The notes: generated by a model from the sequence alone, not told the origin. 64,000 nucleotides of DNA from Proteiniclasticum ruminis (GCF_900115135.1 NZ_FOVK01000001.1:310001-374000), one strand, 5' to 3'; positions 43,585 to 53,788 are shown, numbered from the stretch's first letter. Program-made: numbers and translations.

Positions 43585-45141
43585 ATGAGCACAGAGCAAA
43601 TTGCTATCATTGTAACAGGTGTTGTTACTCTACTAGTAGTCGGTGCCATAATTTTATATTTATCTAATAGCAAACTGAAAACCGCCAAAGAAATTCTTGG
43701 CAACGCAGAAACAGACAGCAAGAGAATCCTTGAGGATTCGAAGAGAGATGCTGAAGCCTTAAAGAAAGAAGCTGCTTTGGAAGCAAAAGATGAAGCGTTC
43801 AAGCTGAAGTCTGAAGCGGAAAAAGAAGTCCGTGAACGTCGAAGTGAAGTCCAGAGACTTGAAAGAAGGACCATTCAAAAAGAAGAAGCCCTTGACAAGA
43901 AAATGGAACAGCTGGAAAAGAAAGAAGAGAATCTTGCCAAAAAAGTGCAGGATTTGACCTCAAAAGAAACGGAAGCGGAAGAACTGCTGTCCAAAAGAAG
44001 AGAAGAACTGGAACGAATCGCCAGTCTTTCCCAAGAGGACGCTAAGCAGCTTTTAATGTCTGAAGTCAGAGGCGAAGTTCAACGAGATCTCACCATGATG
44101 GTGAAGGAAATGGAGACAAAAGCCAAAGAAGAGGCAGACAAAAAGGCGCGCGAAATCATCACCACATCCATTCAGCGTTGTGCGGCAGATCATGTATCTG
44201 AAACTACTGTTCATGTAGTATCCCTGCCAAATGACGAAATGAAGGGTAGAATCATCGGTCGAGAAGGCCGAAACATCAGAACTCTGGAAACCCTTACCGG
44301 CGTAGACCTCATCATTGATGACACACCTGAAGCGGTAATCCTTTCAAGTTTTGATCCAATCCGTAGAGAAGTTGCAAAACTCACTCTGGAGAAACTGATT
44401 GTAGATGGAAGAATTCATCCTGCTAGAATCGAAGAGATGGTAGACAAATCCAAAAAGGATGTGGAAAACTCCATTAAAGAAGAAGGCGAACAGGCTTCCT
44501 TTGAAATTGGAATCCACGGAATCCATCCTGAACTGCTTAAACTGTTAGGCAGACTGAAGTTTAGAACAAGCTATGGTCAGAATGTACTGAAACACTCCAT
44601 CGAAGTGGCAAACCTTGCAGGTCTGATGGCCTCAGAGCTTGGTTTGGATGTTACATTGGCCAAGAGAGCCGGACTCCTTCATGACATCGGCAAGGCCGTA
44701 GACCATGAAGTGGAAGGACCTCATGCACTGATAGGCGCAGACCTGGCGAAGAAGTATCATGAATCTGCACTGGTGGTGAATGCCATTGGCGCTCATCATG
44801 GCGATGTGGAGATGATGTCCATGGAAGCCGTGCTGGTACAGGCAGCTGATGCTATTTCCGCAGCAAGACCTGGTGCAAGACGCGAAACACTGGAAAACTA
44901 CATCAAGAGACTGCAGAAACTGGAAGAAATTGCAAATTCTTACGAAGGCGTTGAGAAGTCATATGCAATTCAAGCTGGACGAGAGATTAGAATCATTGTT
45001 AAACCTGATGTGGTTGACGATGCTGGTGCCATGCTGATGGCAAGATCCATTGTGAAGAGAATCGAGGATGAAATGGAATATCCTGGACAGATCAAGATCA
45101 ATGTCATCCGTGAGACCCGGTCCGTTGATTACGCAAAATAA
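43585..45141 (+). CDS. rny: Ribonuclease Y
   Basis: 518 residues. N-terminal membrane helix (5-27), long coiled coil (about 30-200), KH domain ([29 protein letters not shown]) and an HD domain with [15 protein letters not shown]. It starts mRNA decay at the membrane in Firmicutes. GGGGGTG precedes ATG 43585. Same recA-rny neighbourhood as other Firmicutes. Followed by two small hairpins. Confidence 0.97.
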   Translation: MSTEQIAIIVTGVVTLLVVGAIILYLSNSKLKTAKEILGNAETDSKRILEDSKRDAEALKKEAALEAKDEAFKLKSEAEKEVRERRSEVQRLERRTIQKEEALDKKMEQLEKKEENLAKKVQDLTSKETEAEELLSKRREELERIASLSQEDAKQLLMSEVRGEVQRDLTMMVKEMETKAKEEADKKAREIITTSIQRCAADHVSETTVHVVSLPNDEMKGRIIGREGRNIRTLETLTGVDLIIDDTPEAVILSSFDPIRREVAKLTLEKLIVDGRIHPARIEEMVDKSKKDVENSIKEEGEQASFEIGIHGIHPELLKLLGRLKFRTSYGQNVLKHSIEVANLAGLMASELGLDVTLAKRAGLLHDIGKAVDHEVEGPHALIGADLAKKYHESALVVNAIGAHHGDVEMMSMEAVLVQAADAISAARPGARRETLENYIKRLQKLEEIANSYEGVEKSYAIQAGREIRIIVKPDVVDDAGAMLMARSIVKRIEDEMEYPGQIKINVIRETRSVDYAK

Positions 45142-45210
45142 TCCAATATTTTTTGGATTCTAAATTTGAAAGTGAAGAAGAGCAAGACCTTGTGAAGGCT
45201 TGCTCTTTCT
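45140..45210 (+). terminator. Two hairpins after rny
   Basis: AATCCAA/TTGGATT right at the rny stop, then AAGAGCAAG/CTTGCTCTT (45178-45186, 45199-45207) with a short T run. Confidence 0.6.
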
Positions 45211-45231
45211 ATTTGCCCGGATTCGGACACC

Positions 45232-45260
45232 TTGACCGAACTGGACATCCTTCCTATAAT
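45232..45260 (+). promoter_or_regulatory. Promoter of MFS gene
   Basis: TTGACC (45232-45237), 17-nt spacer, TATAAT (45255-45260). It proves that the gene cannot start before about 45268. Confidence 0.8.
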
Positions 45261-45293
45261 AAAAGAAGTTTACTGAAGAAAGTGAGATATTCC

Positions 45294-46487
45294 ATGGCTA
45301 CATTATTTCTTATCATGATCTATATTGCATTCATCGGGCTCGGACTCCCGGACTCTGTTCTTGGCGCTTCATGGCCCACCATTCATCTGGCCTTGAATGT
45401 GCCTCTGGAATATGCGGGCATTCTCTCCATGATGACTACCGCTGGGACCATCTGTTCCAGTTTTATGAGTGGCAGGGTCACCAGAAGATATGGCACAGGA
45501 AGAGTCACCACGGTCAGCGTGCTGATGACCGCCATTGCGCTTCTTGGTTTTTCCATGGCGCCCTCTTTCTATATGCTCCTGGTTCTGACTCTGCCACTAG
45601 GATTGGGTGCAGGTTCTGTAGACGCAGCGCTGAACGGCTATGTGTCCCTTCACTATGAGGCAAAGCATATGAGCTGGCTTCACAGTTTCTGGGGAGTAGG
45701 GGCCACCATAGGTCCTGTCATCATGTCCTTCTTTCTCCTGAAAAGCTCCGGATGGAGAAGCGGGTATCTTGTGATTTCCCTGCTTCAGATGGCCATCGTG
45801 GTACTGCTTTTTCTTTCCTTGCCCCTTTGGAAGAGGTTCAACCAGAAAGATGCCTCCAGCACCAGTGAAGTGACCCAAGCCACCGCACAAAGAGAAAAGA
45901 ATGTATATAAAATCCCTGGAGTAAAACTCGCTATTGCAAGCTTTTTTGCGTACTGCGCAGTGGAGATGACCACAGGTCTATGGGGCGCGAGTTTTCTTGT
46001 GCAGATTCATAAACTCCAGAATGACATCGCCGCCAGATACATTTCTCTTTTTTTTGCCGGCATCACACTAGGACGGATGCTCACTGGTTTCATCACCTTG
46101 AAATACAGCTTTAAAACCATCATCAGAGCAGGTATATTCTCGATGTTTACGGGTATCCTGCTCATAAGCACTGGAATGCAGTTACTCTTCATTGCCGGCT
46201 TTCTTCTCATCGGACTTGGATGTGCTCCGGTCTTCCCCGGCATGATTCATGAGACTCCTGAAAGATTCGGAATAGTTCATGCCCAGACCATCATCGGGAT
46301 TCAGATGGCCTTTGCCTATATGGGCAGCACCTTTTCTCCAGCGGTTTTCGGATTTTTAGCTGGAAGAGGCTACCTGACCTATTTCCCGCTTTATCTTTTT
46401 TGTTTTCTGGCTGTGCTCTTCTATACAACTGAAAAAATGAACGTTCTTACCAAAAGAAAGGTGCTGCATACTGATAAAACTGCTTAA
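45294..46487 (+). CDS. MFS transporter
   Basis: 397 residues with about 12 membrane helices. IAFIGLGLPDSVLGASWPTI at the start, GRVTRRYGTGRV between helices 2 and 3 (the MFS signature loop), and a hydrophilic central loop (residues about 190-210). This looks like the sugar or drug efflux type with GLPDSVLG; the substrate is unknown. A longer frame begins at 45153, but it would cross the rny terminator and this gene's own promoter, so ATG 45294 is used. Confidence 0.85.
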   Translation: MATLFLIMIYIAFIGLGLPDSVLGASWPTIHLALNVPLEYAGILSMMTTAGTICSSFMSGRVTRRYGTGRVTTVSVLMTAIALLGFSMAPSFYMLLVLTLPLGLGAGSVDAALNGYVSLHYEAKHMSWLHSFWGVGATIGPVIMSFFLLKSSGWRSGYLVISLLQMAIVVLLFLSLPLWKRFNQKDASSTSEVTQATAQREKNVYKIPGVKLAIASFFAYCAVEMTTGLWGASFLVQIHKLQNDIAARYISLFFAGITLGRMLTGFITLKYSFKTIIRAGIFSMFTGILLISTGMQLLFIAGFLLIGLGCAPVFPGMIHETPERFGIVHAQTIIGIQMAFAYMGSTFSPAVFGFLAGRGYLTYFPLYLFCFLAVLFYTTEKMNVLTKRKVLHTDKTA

Positions 46488-46502
46488 GTCTGTCCCCACA
46501 AC

Positions 46503-46545
46503 AAATACACTTTGAGTTCGCTTTCTCAGAGTGTATTTTATTTTT
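46503..46545 (+). terminator. Terminator of MFS gene
   Basis: AAATACACT/AGTGTATTT, with inner TGAG/CTCA, then T-rich tail. Confidence 0.8.
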
Positions 46546-46720
46546 CTTGTAAATCAGAAGTTCTATTCCCAAAAAGAGAACTTCGTCTTGTAATCGGTAT
46601 CAGATTCCAAAGAAATCCTATGTTTTTCTATGAGGCTATGAATTGCGTTTAATTTTAGGTCAAGGTCATTACAATTTCAAGAGAATATGTTAAATTTAAT
46701 ATAGAGAAAGAGGTGATGTA

Positions 46721-47551
46721 ATGCTGAATGATTTACACATTCATACGACCTATTCTGATGGAGCATTTACACCTGATGAAATAATAAAAATGGCCAAAGA
46801 GAAGGGAATCCGCTATATTTCCCTCACAGACCATGACACCATGGGCGCTTACGGGAACTTCAACGATGCCCAGGAGGACCTCACCATCATCTCTGGTGTT
46901 GAGGTTTCCACCTACTATAAAGGGATGGAACTGCATATTCTGTCATATTTCCACAACCCGAAGGATGAACCACTGCTCGCGCTGCTGGACCGCTTTAAAA
47001 ATGATCGGGTAGAACGGTACTACAAGATCTTAAGAAATCTTGAGAATCTTAAAATCCATCTGCCGGATGACGCTCCTCCCATGGACTCCTATGGACGGGC
47101 TCACATCGCAAAGCTGCTCATCGAGCATGGCTATGTCAAGAATATCAAAGAAGCTTTTCAGCTGTATCTCGATGTGGATAAAATTGCCTACGAGAAACGA
47201 TTCAAGATCGATACCCGAGAAGCCCTTCGCGCCCTACGCAGTGCAGGGGGGATTCCTGTTCTTGCACACCCTGGAGAAAAACTTTATAACCTTCACTTTG
47301 AAACGCTCCTGAAGGAGCTTAAAGTCCATGGGCTTCTGGGACTAGAAGTTTATCACCCATCCCATAGGCGGGAACTGTCCAATAAGCTCTATGCGGTTGC
47401 AAGAAAGAACCATCTGGTCATTACCGGCGGCAGCGACTACCATGGGCAGCACGGTGGAAAATTCACCGGATCCAATGACAAGCTTGGACGTTATGGTCTT
47501 AATGACCATCTTCTTCAAAAGCTCCTCACATTTCATCAAAAGCTCAAATAA
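46721..47551 (+). CDS. PHP domain phosphoesterase
   Basis: 276 residues. Metal-site motifs in order: HIHTTYSDG, SLTDHDT, GVEVSTYYKG, AHPGEK and GSDYHGQHG. This matches the PHP family (COG0613) whose members hydrolyse 3'-5'-phosphoadenosine phosphate or short RNA (RNase AM type). AGAGGTG precedes ATG 46721. Followed by the aminotransferase gene 33 nt later. Confidence 0.9.
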   Translation: MLNDLHIHTTYSDGAFTPDEIIKMAKEKGIRYISLTDHDTMGAYGNFNDAQEDLTIISGVEVSTYYKGMELHILSYFHNPKDEPLLALLDRFKNDRVERYYKILRNLENLKIHLPDDAPPMDSYGRAHIAKLLIEHGYVKNIKEAFQLYLDVDKIAYEKRFKIDTREALRALRSAGGIPVLAHPGEKLYNLHFETLLKELKVHGLLGLEVYHPSHRRELSNKLYAVARKNHLVITGGSDYHGQHGGKFTGSNDKLGRYGLNDHLLQKLLTFHQKLK

Positions 47552-47584
47552 ATCGTAATACAATCAGAAACAAGGGGGAAAGAC

Positions 47585-48778
47585 ATGATTTTTTCAAACA
47601 AAGCAAAAAGACTTGCACCATCCATCACATTGGCCATAACCGCCAAAGCGAAAGAGCTGAAAGCACAAGGCAAAGACATCGTCGGATTTGGGGCAGGCGA
47701 ACCGGACTTCAATACACCGCAAAATATCATTGATGCCTGCAACAGGGCGCTGGAGGAAGGAAAAACCAAGTATGTGCCCGCTTCCGGGATCAATGAACTG
47801 AAAGACGCTGTCATTGAGAAGTTCAGAAGAGACAACGGACTCACCTACAAAAGGGAGCAAATCATCATCTCCACTGGCGGTAAGCAGTGCCTGGCCAACG
47901 CATTGACCGCACTACTAAACCCCATGGATGAAGTGCTCATCGCTAAGCCTTACTGGGTCAGTTATCCGGATCTTGTGCATCTGGCTGATGGGGTTCCTGT
48001 GATTGTCGAAACCTCAGAAGAGACAGACTATAAGTTCACAAGAGAGAATCTAACGAAGGCCCTGACTGAAAAGTCCAAGGTCATCATCATCAATTCTCCT
48101 AATAACCCCACTGGCACCATCTACTCCAAAGAGGAGCTACTGGATCTTTCAGAGTTCTGCAAAGAACATGATCTTTTCATCATTTCCGATGAAATCTATG
48201 AGCCTCTTATTTACGGGGGAGACAGTCATGTTTCCATCGCCACCTTAAGTGAGGATGCCTATGAAAGAACTTTAGTCGTCAATGCGCTTTCCAAAGCCTA
48301 TGCCATGACAGGATGGAGACTTGGCTATGCAGCTGGACCCAAGGACCTCATTAAAATGATGTCCAATATCCAGAGCCATACCACATCAAACTCCACCTCT
48401 TTTGTGCAGTATGCGGCAGTGGAAGCTCTTAATGGAGATCAGAGTTTTATTCCTGAAATGAACGAGGAGTTCAAGAGAAGAAGAGACTATATGGTTTCAC
48501 GAGCAGATAAAATCGAAGGCCTCCGGTACATCTACCCCAAAGGTGCGTTCTATCTGATGCTGGATATCAGAAGCTATCTCGGAAAAACTTATCGTGGTGA
48601 AATCCTCGAAGATTCCCTGCAGTTTGCTGATAAACTTCTGACAGATTATCTGGTGGCTTTGGTGCCTGGATCAGGATTCGGCTTAGAAGGGTTTGTGAGA
48701 CTCTCCTATGCCATCAACACCGATGCCATCGGCAAGGGATTTGACCGTATTGAAGCATTCCTTTCTGAAATCCAATAG
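47585..48778 (+). CDS. Pyridoxal-phosphate aminotransferase, aspartate type
   Basis: 397 residues, class I/II aminotransferase. GAGEPDFNTPQNI and NPNNPTGTIYS are substrate-carboxylate blocks, SKAYAMTGWRLGY holds the PLP Lys, and FVRLSYA the C-terminal Arg. Aspartate/prephenate-type aminotransferase of the AspB group. GGGGGAAAG precedes ATG 47585. Its stop is 11 nt before the EIIA gene, so they share an operon. Confidence 0.9.
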   Translation: MIFSNKAKRLAPSITLAITAKAKELKAQGKDIVGFGAGEPDFNTPQNIIDACNRALEEGKTKYVPASGINELKDAVIEKFRRDNGLTYKREQIIISTGGKQCLANALTALLNPMDEVLIAKPYWVSYPDLVHLADGVPVIVETSEETDYKFTRENLTKALTEKSKVIIINSPNNPTGTIYSKEELLDLSEFCKEHDLFIISDEIYEPLIYGGDSHVSIATLSEDAYERTLVVNALSKAYAMTGWRLGYAAGPKDLIKMMSNIQSHTTSNSTSFVQYAAVEALNGDQSFIPEMNEEFKRRRDYMVSRADKIEGLRYIYPKGAFYLMLDIRSYLGKTYRGEILEDSLQFADKLLTDYLVALVPGSGFGLEGFVRLSYAINTDAIGKGFDRIEAFLSEIQ

Positions 48779-48789
48779 GAGGAGAAACC

Positions 48790-49248
48790 ATGGGAACAAA
48801 ATGTGAGCTCTATATGCCTGTAGCTGGAGAAATCATTCCGCTGGAGGAAGCCAACAGTTACCTGAAAGATGACATGCTGGGTGGTACTGGGGTCTGCATT
48901 ATTCCGGATGGTGATTTATTCTGTGCTCCGGTTTCCGGTGAAGTGGTGTTGGTTTCAGAAAATCTCAATGCAGTGGCAATCAGCACCAAGGAACATTTGA
49001 CAATCCTTATCCACCTGGGGCTTGATACCGCAAAACTGGAGGGTCGGGGATTTGCCACCTATGTGAAAACCGGAGATCAGGTCAGTGTGGGAGACAAGCT
49101 TCTCTATATGGACCGGGATTATGTGGAGCTGACGGCAAAGATCACCACACCCATCATCATCACCACACCAGAGAAAGTGAAACATCTTGACATCAACTAT
49201 AAAGCATCTGGCGCATTTGTGAAGTTCGCAGAAATCTCTCTTTCATAA
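48790..49248 (+). CDS. EIIA-Glc-type PTS protein lacking the first active-site His
   Basis: 152 residues, EIIA-Glc fold. H75 in ILIHLGLDT is the phosphorylated His. The second active-site His, 15 residues upstream in EIIA-Glc (E. coli H75, with H90 the phospho-site), is N60 here (SENLNAVAI). In E. coli a substitution at that His still permits phosphorylation by HPr but blocks transfer to IIB. So this protein probably accepts phosphate without passing it on, as a regulator (inference). AGGAGGAG precedes ATG 48790. Confidence 0.85.
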   Translation: MGTKCELYMPVAGEIIPLEEANSYLKDDMLGGTGVCIIPDGDLFCAPVSGEVVLVSENLNAVAISTKEHLTILIHLGLDTAKLEGRGFATYVKTGDQVSVGDKLLYMDRDYVELTAKITTPIIITTPEKVKHLDINYKASGAFVKFAEISLS

Positions 49249-49252
49249 TTGG

Positions 49253-49280
49253 TTGTTTTAGACTTAAAACATGATATAAT
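49253..49280 (+). promoter_or_regulatory. Promoter of ptsH
   Basis: TTGTTT (49253-49258), 16-nt spacer, TATAAT (49275-49280) with an extended -10 (TGATATAAT). Confidence 0.65.
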
Positions 49281-49319
49281 AAACTTGTTTATTACAGTAT
49301 TTGAATATGAGGTGATTAA

Positions 49320-49580
49320 ATGGTTTCAAAAGACGTTGCAGTAAAGAACCCAACTGGATTGCATGCAAGACCAGCTACTTTGCTCGTTAAAAAGGCATCA
49401 TCCTTTAAATCTGATGTGAGCGTAGAGTACAACGGCAAGAAGGCAAATGTAAAGAGCCTGATTGGTGTCCTTTCTCTAGGTGTAACAAAGGGTGCTACAA
49501 TTACAGTTATTGCCAGTGGAGAAGATGAAGAAGTTGCTTGTGAAGAAGTAGCAAAGCTCATCGAAACATTGGAAGAGTAA
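49320..49580 (+). CDS. ptsH: Phosphocarrier protein HPr
   Basis: 86 residues. H15 in TGLHARPAT is phosphorylated by enzyme I; S46 in NVKSLIGVLSLG is the HPr kinase site used in catabolite control of Firmicutes. GAGGTGA precedes ATG 49320. ptsI is not adjacent. Its position 70 nt after the EIIA gene, with its own promoter, links the two functionally. Confidence 0.96.
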   Translation: MVSKDVAVKNPTGLHARPATLLVKKASSFKSDVSVEYNGKKANVKSLIGVLSLGVTKGATITVIASGEDEEVACEEVAKLIETLEE

Positions 49581-49597
49581 TTTGAACATGAGAAGAG

Positions 49598-49626
49598 CTA
49601 GGACTCCTGTAGTCCTAGTTTTCTTT
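49598..49626 (+). terminator. Terminator of ptsH
   Basis: 8-bp stem CTAGGACT/AGTCCTAG, 5-nt loop, T run. Confidence 0.85.
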
Positions 49627-49733
49627 TGCGTTTTTAAAACACAGACATTTTTCATTTTTTTATGAAAATCATTTGTGTTTTGGTGTATAATGAGACTGCT
49701 GATCCGATTCTATGAAATGGAAAGAGGGACTTT

Positions 49734-50639
49734 ATGAAAAGCATACACGTGGCAGGCAACACTTACGTACTGGATTTTCCAGCTCTTCATCTGCCGTACT
49801 ATAAAAAAAGCGAGACAGAGATTATTCTTCTGGATACCGGGCTCAAAAGAGAACATGAAGCTGTACTTCTAGGTTTCCTCGAAGAAGAAAACCTTACGGT
49901 TTCTGGCATCCTCTGTACCCACGCACATATTGACCATGTGGGAAATGCCGCCTGGCTGAAAGAAAAATATGGCTGTCCCATCGCCATGCCCAAAGTTGAG
50001 GCCGAAATTGTCTCTTCTTTACTGAACCTGAAGATTTTCTATGGAACCTACCCTATGAATAGAATCAGAGACCACTTCGGACATATGGTGATCAAAGCAG
50101 ACCGATTCATTGAGGAAACGGAGACTGAAATTCTCTTTCAGGGTGTTCCTTTCTCCATCATCCACACACCAGGACACAGCGCAGGTCACATCGCCATCAC
50201 TACTCCAGATGATGTGACCTACATCGGAGATGCGCTCATCAGTGAAGAAGTGATGAGAAGCTCAAAACTCCCTTATGCGCATATTCTGTCCAAAGATCTC
50301 ATGAGTAAAATGAAGCTTTATCATTTGAGATCCAGCTGGTATATTCTGGCACACAAAGGGATCTACACCGACATCAAAGATCTCATCACAGACAATATCT
50401 ACTTCTATAAAAACCGCGCTGAAGAGATCCTGAAAGTCATAGAAAAACCCATGACATTTGAAGACATCCTGAAATCCCTGTCCCGCTCCATGCGCATCAA
50501 CATCTCCACTCCGTTCAAATACATCGTGGTGGAGAGGATGCTTCGCTGCTATATCGAATACTTGGAGGAAACCGGAAAAATCGCCCTCGTTCTAGAGGAG
50601 AATTTTCTGAAATACACCAAAATATCCCATCAACGTTAA
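49734..50639 (+). CDS. Metallo-beta-lactamase fold hydrolase
   Basis: 301 residues. CTHAHIDHVG, HTPGHSAGH and YIGDALI supply the metal ligands. The C-terminal ~100 residues are helical and lack a named domain. Substrate unknown. AGAGGGA precedes ATG 49734; TATAAT at 49686-49691 is a possible -10. The next gene, purB, starts 33 nt later. Confidence 0.85.
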   Translation: MKSIHVAGNTYVLDFPALHLPYYKKSETEIILLDTGLKREHEAVLLGFLEEENLTVSGILCTHAHIDHVGNAAWLKEKYGCPIAMPKVEAEIVSSLLNLKIFYGTYPMNRIRDHFGHMVIKADRFIEETETEILFQGVPFSIIHTPGHSAGHIAITTPDDVTYIGDALISEEVMRSSKLPYAHILSKDLMSKMKLYHLRSSWYILAHKGIYTDIKDLITDNIYFYKNRAEEILKVIEKPMTFEDILKSLSRSMRINISTPFKYIVVERMLRCYIEYLEETGKIALVLEENFLKYTKISHQR

Positions 50640-50671
50640 TGCCTTAAAGTAAGGCAACCCAAGGAGGAACC

Positions 50672-52099
50672 ATGAGAGAAACCTACGAAAGTCCTTTAAC
50701 CCGACGCTACGCTTCCAAAGAAATGAGCTATATTTTTTCCGATCTGAAAAAATTCAGAACCTGGCGAAAACTATGGATTGCCCTGGCAGAAGCGGAACAG
50801 AAGCTTGGTCTGTCTATCACGGATGAGCAGCTGGAAGACCTGAAAAAGCACCAGGAAGACATCAATTTCGAAGAAGCAGAAGCTAGAGAGAAAATCGTCC
50901 GTCATGATGTCATGAGCCATGTGCACGCTTATGGTCTGCAAGCGGTTTCCGCAAAAGGCATCATCCACCTCGGGGCCACCAGCTGTTATGTCGGTGATAA
51001 CACCGATCTCATCCTCATGAAAGAAGGTCTTCTTCTCGTGGAGAAGAAAATTCTCCAGGTGCTTTCAAACTTGAAAACTTTCGCCCTTAGGTACAAAGAT
51101 CTTCCAACCTTAGGATATACGCACTATCAGCCCGCTCAGATCACCACTGTAGGAAAAAGGGCAACCCTATGGATGCAGGATCTTCTGATGGACCTTCAGA
51201 ATCTCCGCTTCACCATCGAAACCATGCAGTTTAGAGGCGTGAAGGGCACCACAGGGACCCAGGCAAGCTTCCTGAATCTCTTTGATGGAGATGAGGAGAA
51301 GGTGAAGGCGCTGGACCTTATGGTGACAGAAGCCTTCGGTTTCAATAAAAGCTTTATGGTCACAGGGCAGACGTATCCACGGAAACTGGACAGCATCATC
51401 CTCAACCGGCTCAGTGAAGTGGCACAAAGTGCCTACAAGTTCAGTAATGACTTGAGACTCCTGCAAAGCATGAAGGAGCTGGAAGAGCCTTTTGAGAAAA
51501 ATCAAATTGGTTCCTCAGCCATGGCCTATAAGAGAAACCCCATGAGAAGCGAAAGAATCAGCGCCCTCGCCAGATACATCATCGTGGACGCATTAAACCC
51601 AGCCATTACTGCTTCCACACAGTGGTTTGAGAGAACACTGGATGATTCCGCCAATAAAAGAATCTCCGTAGCAGAAGCGTTTCTTGCTTTGGATGGTGTT
51701 TTGAATCTCTATATGAACATCTCAGAAAATCTGGTGGTGTATGAGAAAATCATTGAAAAGCATCTGTGGCAGGAGCTTCCATTCATGGCAACAGAGAACA
51801 TCATCATGGAAGGCGTGAAGAAAGGGGGCGACCGTCAGGAGCTTCATGAACTTATCAGAACCCATTCCATGGCTGCATCCAGAAGAGTTAAGGAAGAGGG
51901 ACTTGACAACGATCTTCTCGACAGAATTGGACAGGACAGCCGCTTCGGTCTTTCTGAGGAAGACCTGAAAAAGACTCTGAATCCATCAGACTATGTGGGA
52001 AGAGCTCCACAGCAGGTAGTAGAGTTTATTAGGGAAGAGGTGGACCCCGTCCTTGAAGCCCTTAAAGGCTCCAACATCCAGGCAACCATTGAAGTTTAG
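50672..52099 (+). CDS. purB: Adenylosuccinate lyase
   Basis: 475 residues. The fumarase/aspartase signature SSAMAYKRNPMRSE, HLGATSCYVGDNTD and TLGYTHYQPAQITT are clear. It acts twice in purine synthesis, on SAICAR and adenylosuccinate. AAGGAGGAA precedes ATG 50672. Read with the MBL gene; no other pur gene is near. Confidence 0.96.
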   Translation: MRETYESPLTRRYASKEMSYIFSDLKKFRTWRKLWIALAEAEQKLGLSITDEQLEDLKKHQEDINFEEAEAREKIVRHDVMSHVHAYGLQAVSAKGIIHLGATSCYVGDNTDLILMKEGLLLVEKKILQVLSNLKTFALRYKDLPTLGYTHYQPAQITTVGKRATLWMQDLLMDLQNLRFTIETMQFRGVKGTTGTQASFLNLFDGDEEKVKALDLMVTEAFGFNKSFMVTGQTYPRKLDSIILNRLSEVAQSAYKFSNDLRLLQSMKELEEPFEKNQIGSSAMAYKRNPMRSERISALARYIIVDALNPAITASTQWFERTLDDSANKRISVAEAFLALDGVLNLYMNISENLVVYEKIIEKHLWQELPFMATENIIMEGVKKGGDRQELHELIRTHSMAASRRVKEEGLDNDLLDRIGQDSRFGLSEEDLKKTLNPSDYVGRAPQQVVEFIREEVDPVLEALKGSNIQATIEV

Positions 52100-52245
52100 A
52101 TCTGATTTTCCGAAAAATTTCTCTTCTCCTTCGCTTCTGGCTTGTTCTAGAGAAAAGTCATGGGTTTTTACAGGATTCTATGATAAACTTTATATGTAAT
52201 TTATGATTTTCCAGTAGAATGACTTCATGGGAAGGAGGAAGCACC

Positions 52246-53007
52246 ATGTTCAAAAAAACAATCCTATATGCTCTTATGATCCTGACTGTGGTGTCTTTCA
52301 GCGCTTGCAGATCAAGGGAGGAAAATCTTGAAAAACAGATGAGACCCATCCTAAACTTCACCTCCGATGTAGAGGATAACATCAGGTTTGTTAGAACCAA
52401 GGAATACGACGGTAGAACCGTGAGAGAGTACACCGACTCCAAATTCTTCTACGAGGTGACTGAAGACGGTCGTCTGATGACCATTTTTTTAAGAACAGCT
52501 CCCGCAACTACAGCAGCGACATTGGCCACCAAAGAAGAAATCCTTCTGAAGAGCAACGACAACCTGAGAAGACTGGATTATGATATCACAAAGTTCCAAA
52601 CGGACATCCGATTCAATGATGGCCTGAAACAATACGAAAGCGTCTCACGGGAAAAGAAAGGGGATGCTTTCACCGGAAACAACATCTACATCCAGTACGC
52701 TGGTGATGGAACACTCATCAGTGTGTCCTTCAAGTACGAAAATCCAGATGTGCTGAACACCGTGGATAAAATCACACCAGACGAAGCAAAGGAGATCATC
52801 ATCAATTACTTCTCCACCAACGCTTCCACTGAAAAATACGCACCTCTCCTGACTAAGGACCTCATCCGGTATGAAGTGGATGTATACAACAACAAAAAAG
52901 TATATAACCTCTATTTCAGTCTCCCCATTGAAGACACAGGAATTTTCGATTTCAGCTACGTGGTCAGCACAGAAACTGGGATTATACTCTATAGAAAAGA
53001 GCTCTAA
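52246..53007 (+). CDS. Lipoprotein of unknown function
   Basis: 253 residues. Signal with lipobox FSAC at about 17-20 (VVSFSAC), then a beta-rich part with two similar units; the C-terminal one (TPDEAKEIIINYF...YVVSTETGIILY) looks a little like PepSY. I do not assign a family. Attached to the outside of the membrane. ATG 52246 follows GGAAGGAGGAA; a start at 52219 would put charged residues before the signal. Own terminator. Confidence 0.75.
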   Translation: MFKKTILYALMILTVVSFSACRSREENLEKQMRPILNFTSDVEDNIRFVRTKEYDGRTVREYTDSKFFYEVTEDGRLMTIFLRTAPATTAATLATKEEILLKSNDNLRRLDYDITKFQTDIRFNDGLKQYESVSREKKGDAFTGNNIYIQYAGDGTLISVSFKYENPDVLNTVDKITPDEAKEIIINYFSTNASTEKYAPLLTKDLIRYEVDVYNNKKVYNLYFSLPIEDTGIFDFSYVVSTETGIILYRKEL

Positions 53008-53033
53008 GATGATCTTTAAGATCATCTTTTTTT
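53006..53033 (+). terminator. Terminator of lipoprotein gene
   Basis: AAGATGATC/GATCATCTT, loop TTTAA, T run; begins at the stop codon. Confidence 0.9.
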
Positions 53034-53185
53034 GTTCCATAAACCCCGTTTTATATATTGAGTAAAATTAAATTTCATCATTGACTTATAGGAGAATACA
53101 CCGTACACTAAGAAAAAAGAATGGAAAACATCACAATACCCATCTTGAATCCTATGTAGAATACCGATATTGGAGGAGAACACTA

Positions 53186-53782
53186 ATGATACATTACTAC
53201 CGAAAAGGAACTGCCCCACGCACCTTCGTGCTGTTTCACGGCACCGGCGGTACAGAGGAAGACCTTGTATCCATTGGCACCATGCTGGATCCAGAGGCCC
53301 ATATCCTTTCTCTGCGTGGAGAAGTCAATGAAAACGGGATGAATCGTTTCTTCAAAAGAGTGGCAGAAGGAGTCTTTGATGAGGAAGATTTAAAGATGAG
53401 AGCTGAGAGAATCCTCAAAGAGATTGAAGAACTGCTTGCCCGGTACGAACTGAAAGATACGGCTCTTCATAGCGCTGGATACTCCAATGGCGCAAATATG
53501 ATTGCTGGTATGCTTTATCTTCATGGAGATGTGTTTCAGAAGTCCATCCTCTTTCACCCGATGGTTCCTCTGAAATCTGGACCCGCTCTTTCATTGAACA
53601 GCGCTGAAGTATTTATTGGGGCAGGGATCAATGATCCCATCGTCCCCTACGAAAACACCACCCAGCTGATGCAGGAGCTCTCCAGGCAAGGTGCATTTGT
53701 GACGATGAAAACCTATGAAATGGGACACCGGCTTACCTTGGAAGAAGTAGAAGATGCGAAAGCGTGGTATTCCGCTCCATAA
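53186..53782 (+). CDS. Alpha/beta hydrolase, carboxylesterase type
   Basis: 198 residues. FVLFHGTGGTEEDL oxyanion loop, GYSNGANM nucleophile elbow, IGAGINDPIVP (Asp) and MGHRL (His) complete the triad. It fits the phospholipase/carboxylesterase family (PF02230) with MhqO-like size. ATG 53186 follows GGAGGAG; an upstream in-frame start at 53081 gives a tail with no family match. Confidence 0.85.
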   Translation: MIHYYRKGTAPRTFVLFHGTGGTEEDLVSIGTMLDPEAHILSLRGEVNENGMNRFFKRVAEGVFDEEDLKMRAERILKEIEELLARYELKDTALHSAGYSNGANMIAGMLYLHGDVFQKSILFHPMVPLKSGPALSLNSAEVFIGAGINDPIVPYENTTQLMQELSRQGAFVTMKTYEMGHRLTLEEVEDAKAWYSAP

Positions 53783-53788
53783 AACAGT

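Noticed and set aside
45153-45293. N-terminal extension of the MFS gene
   Set aside because: Spans the rny terminator and the MFS promoter, so it cannot be translated from the MFS transcript.
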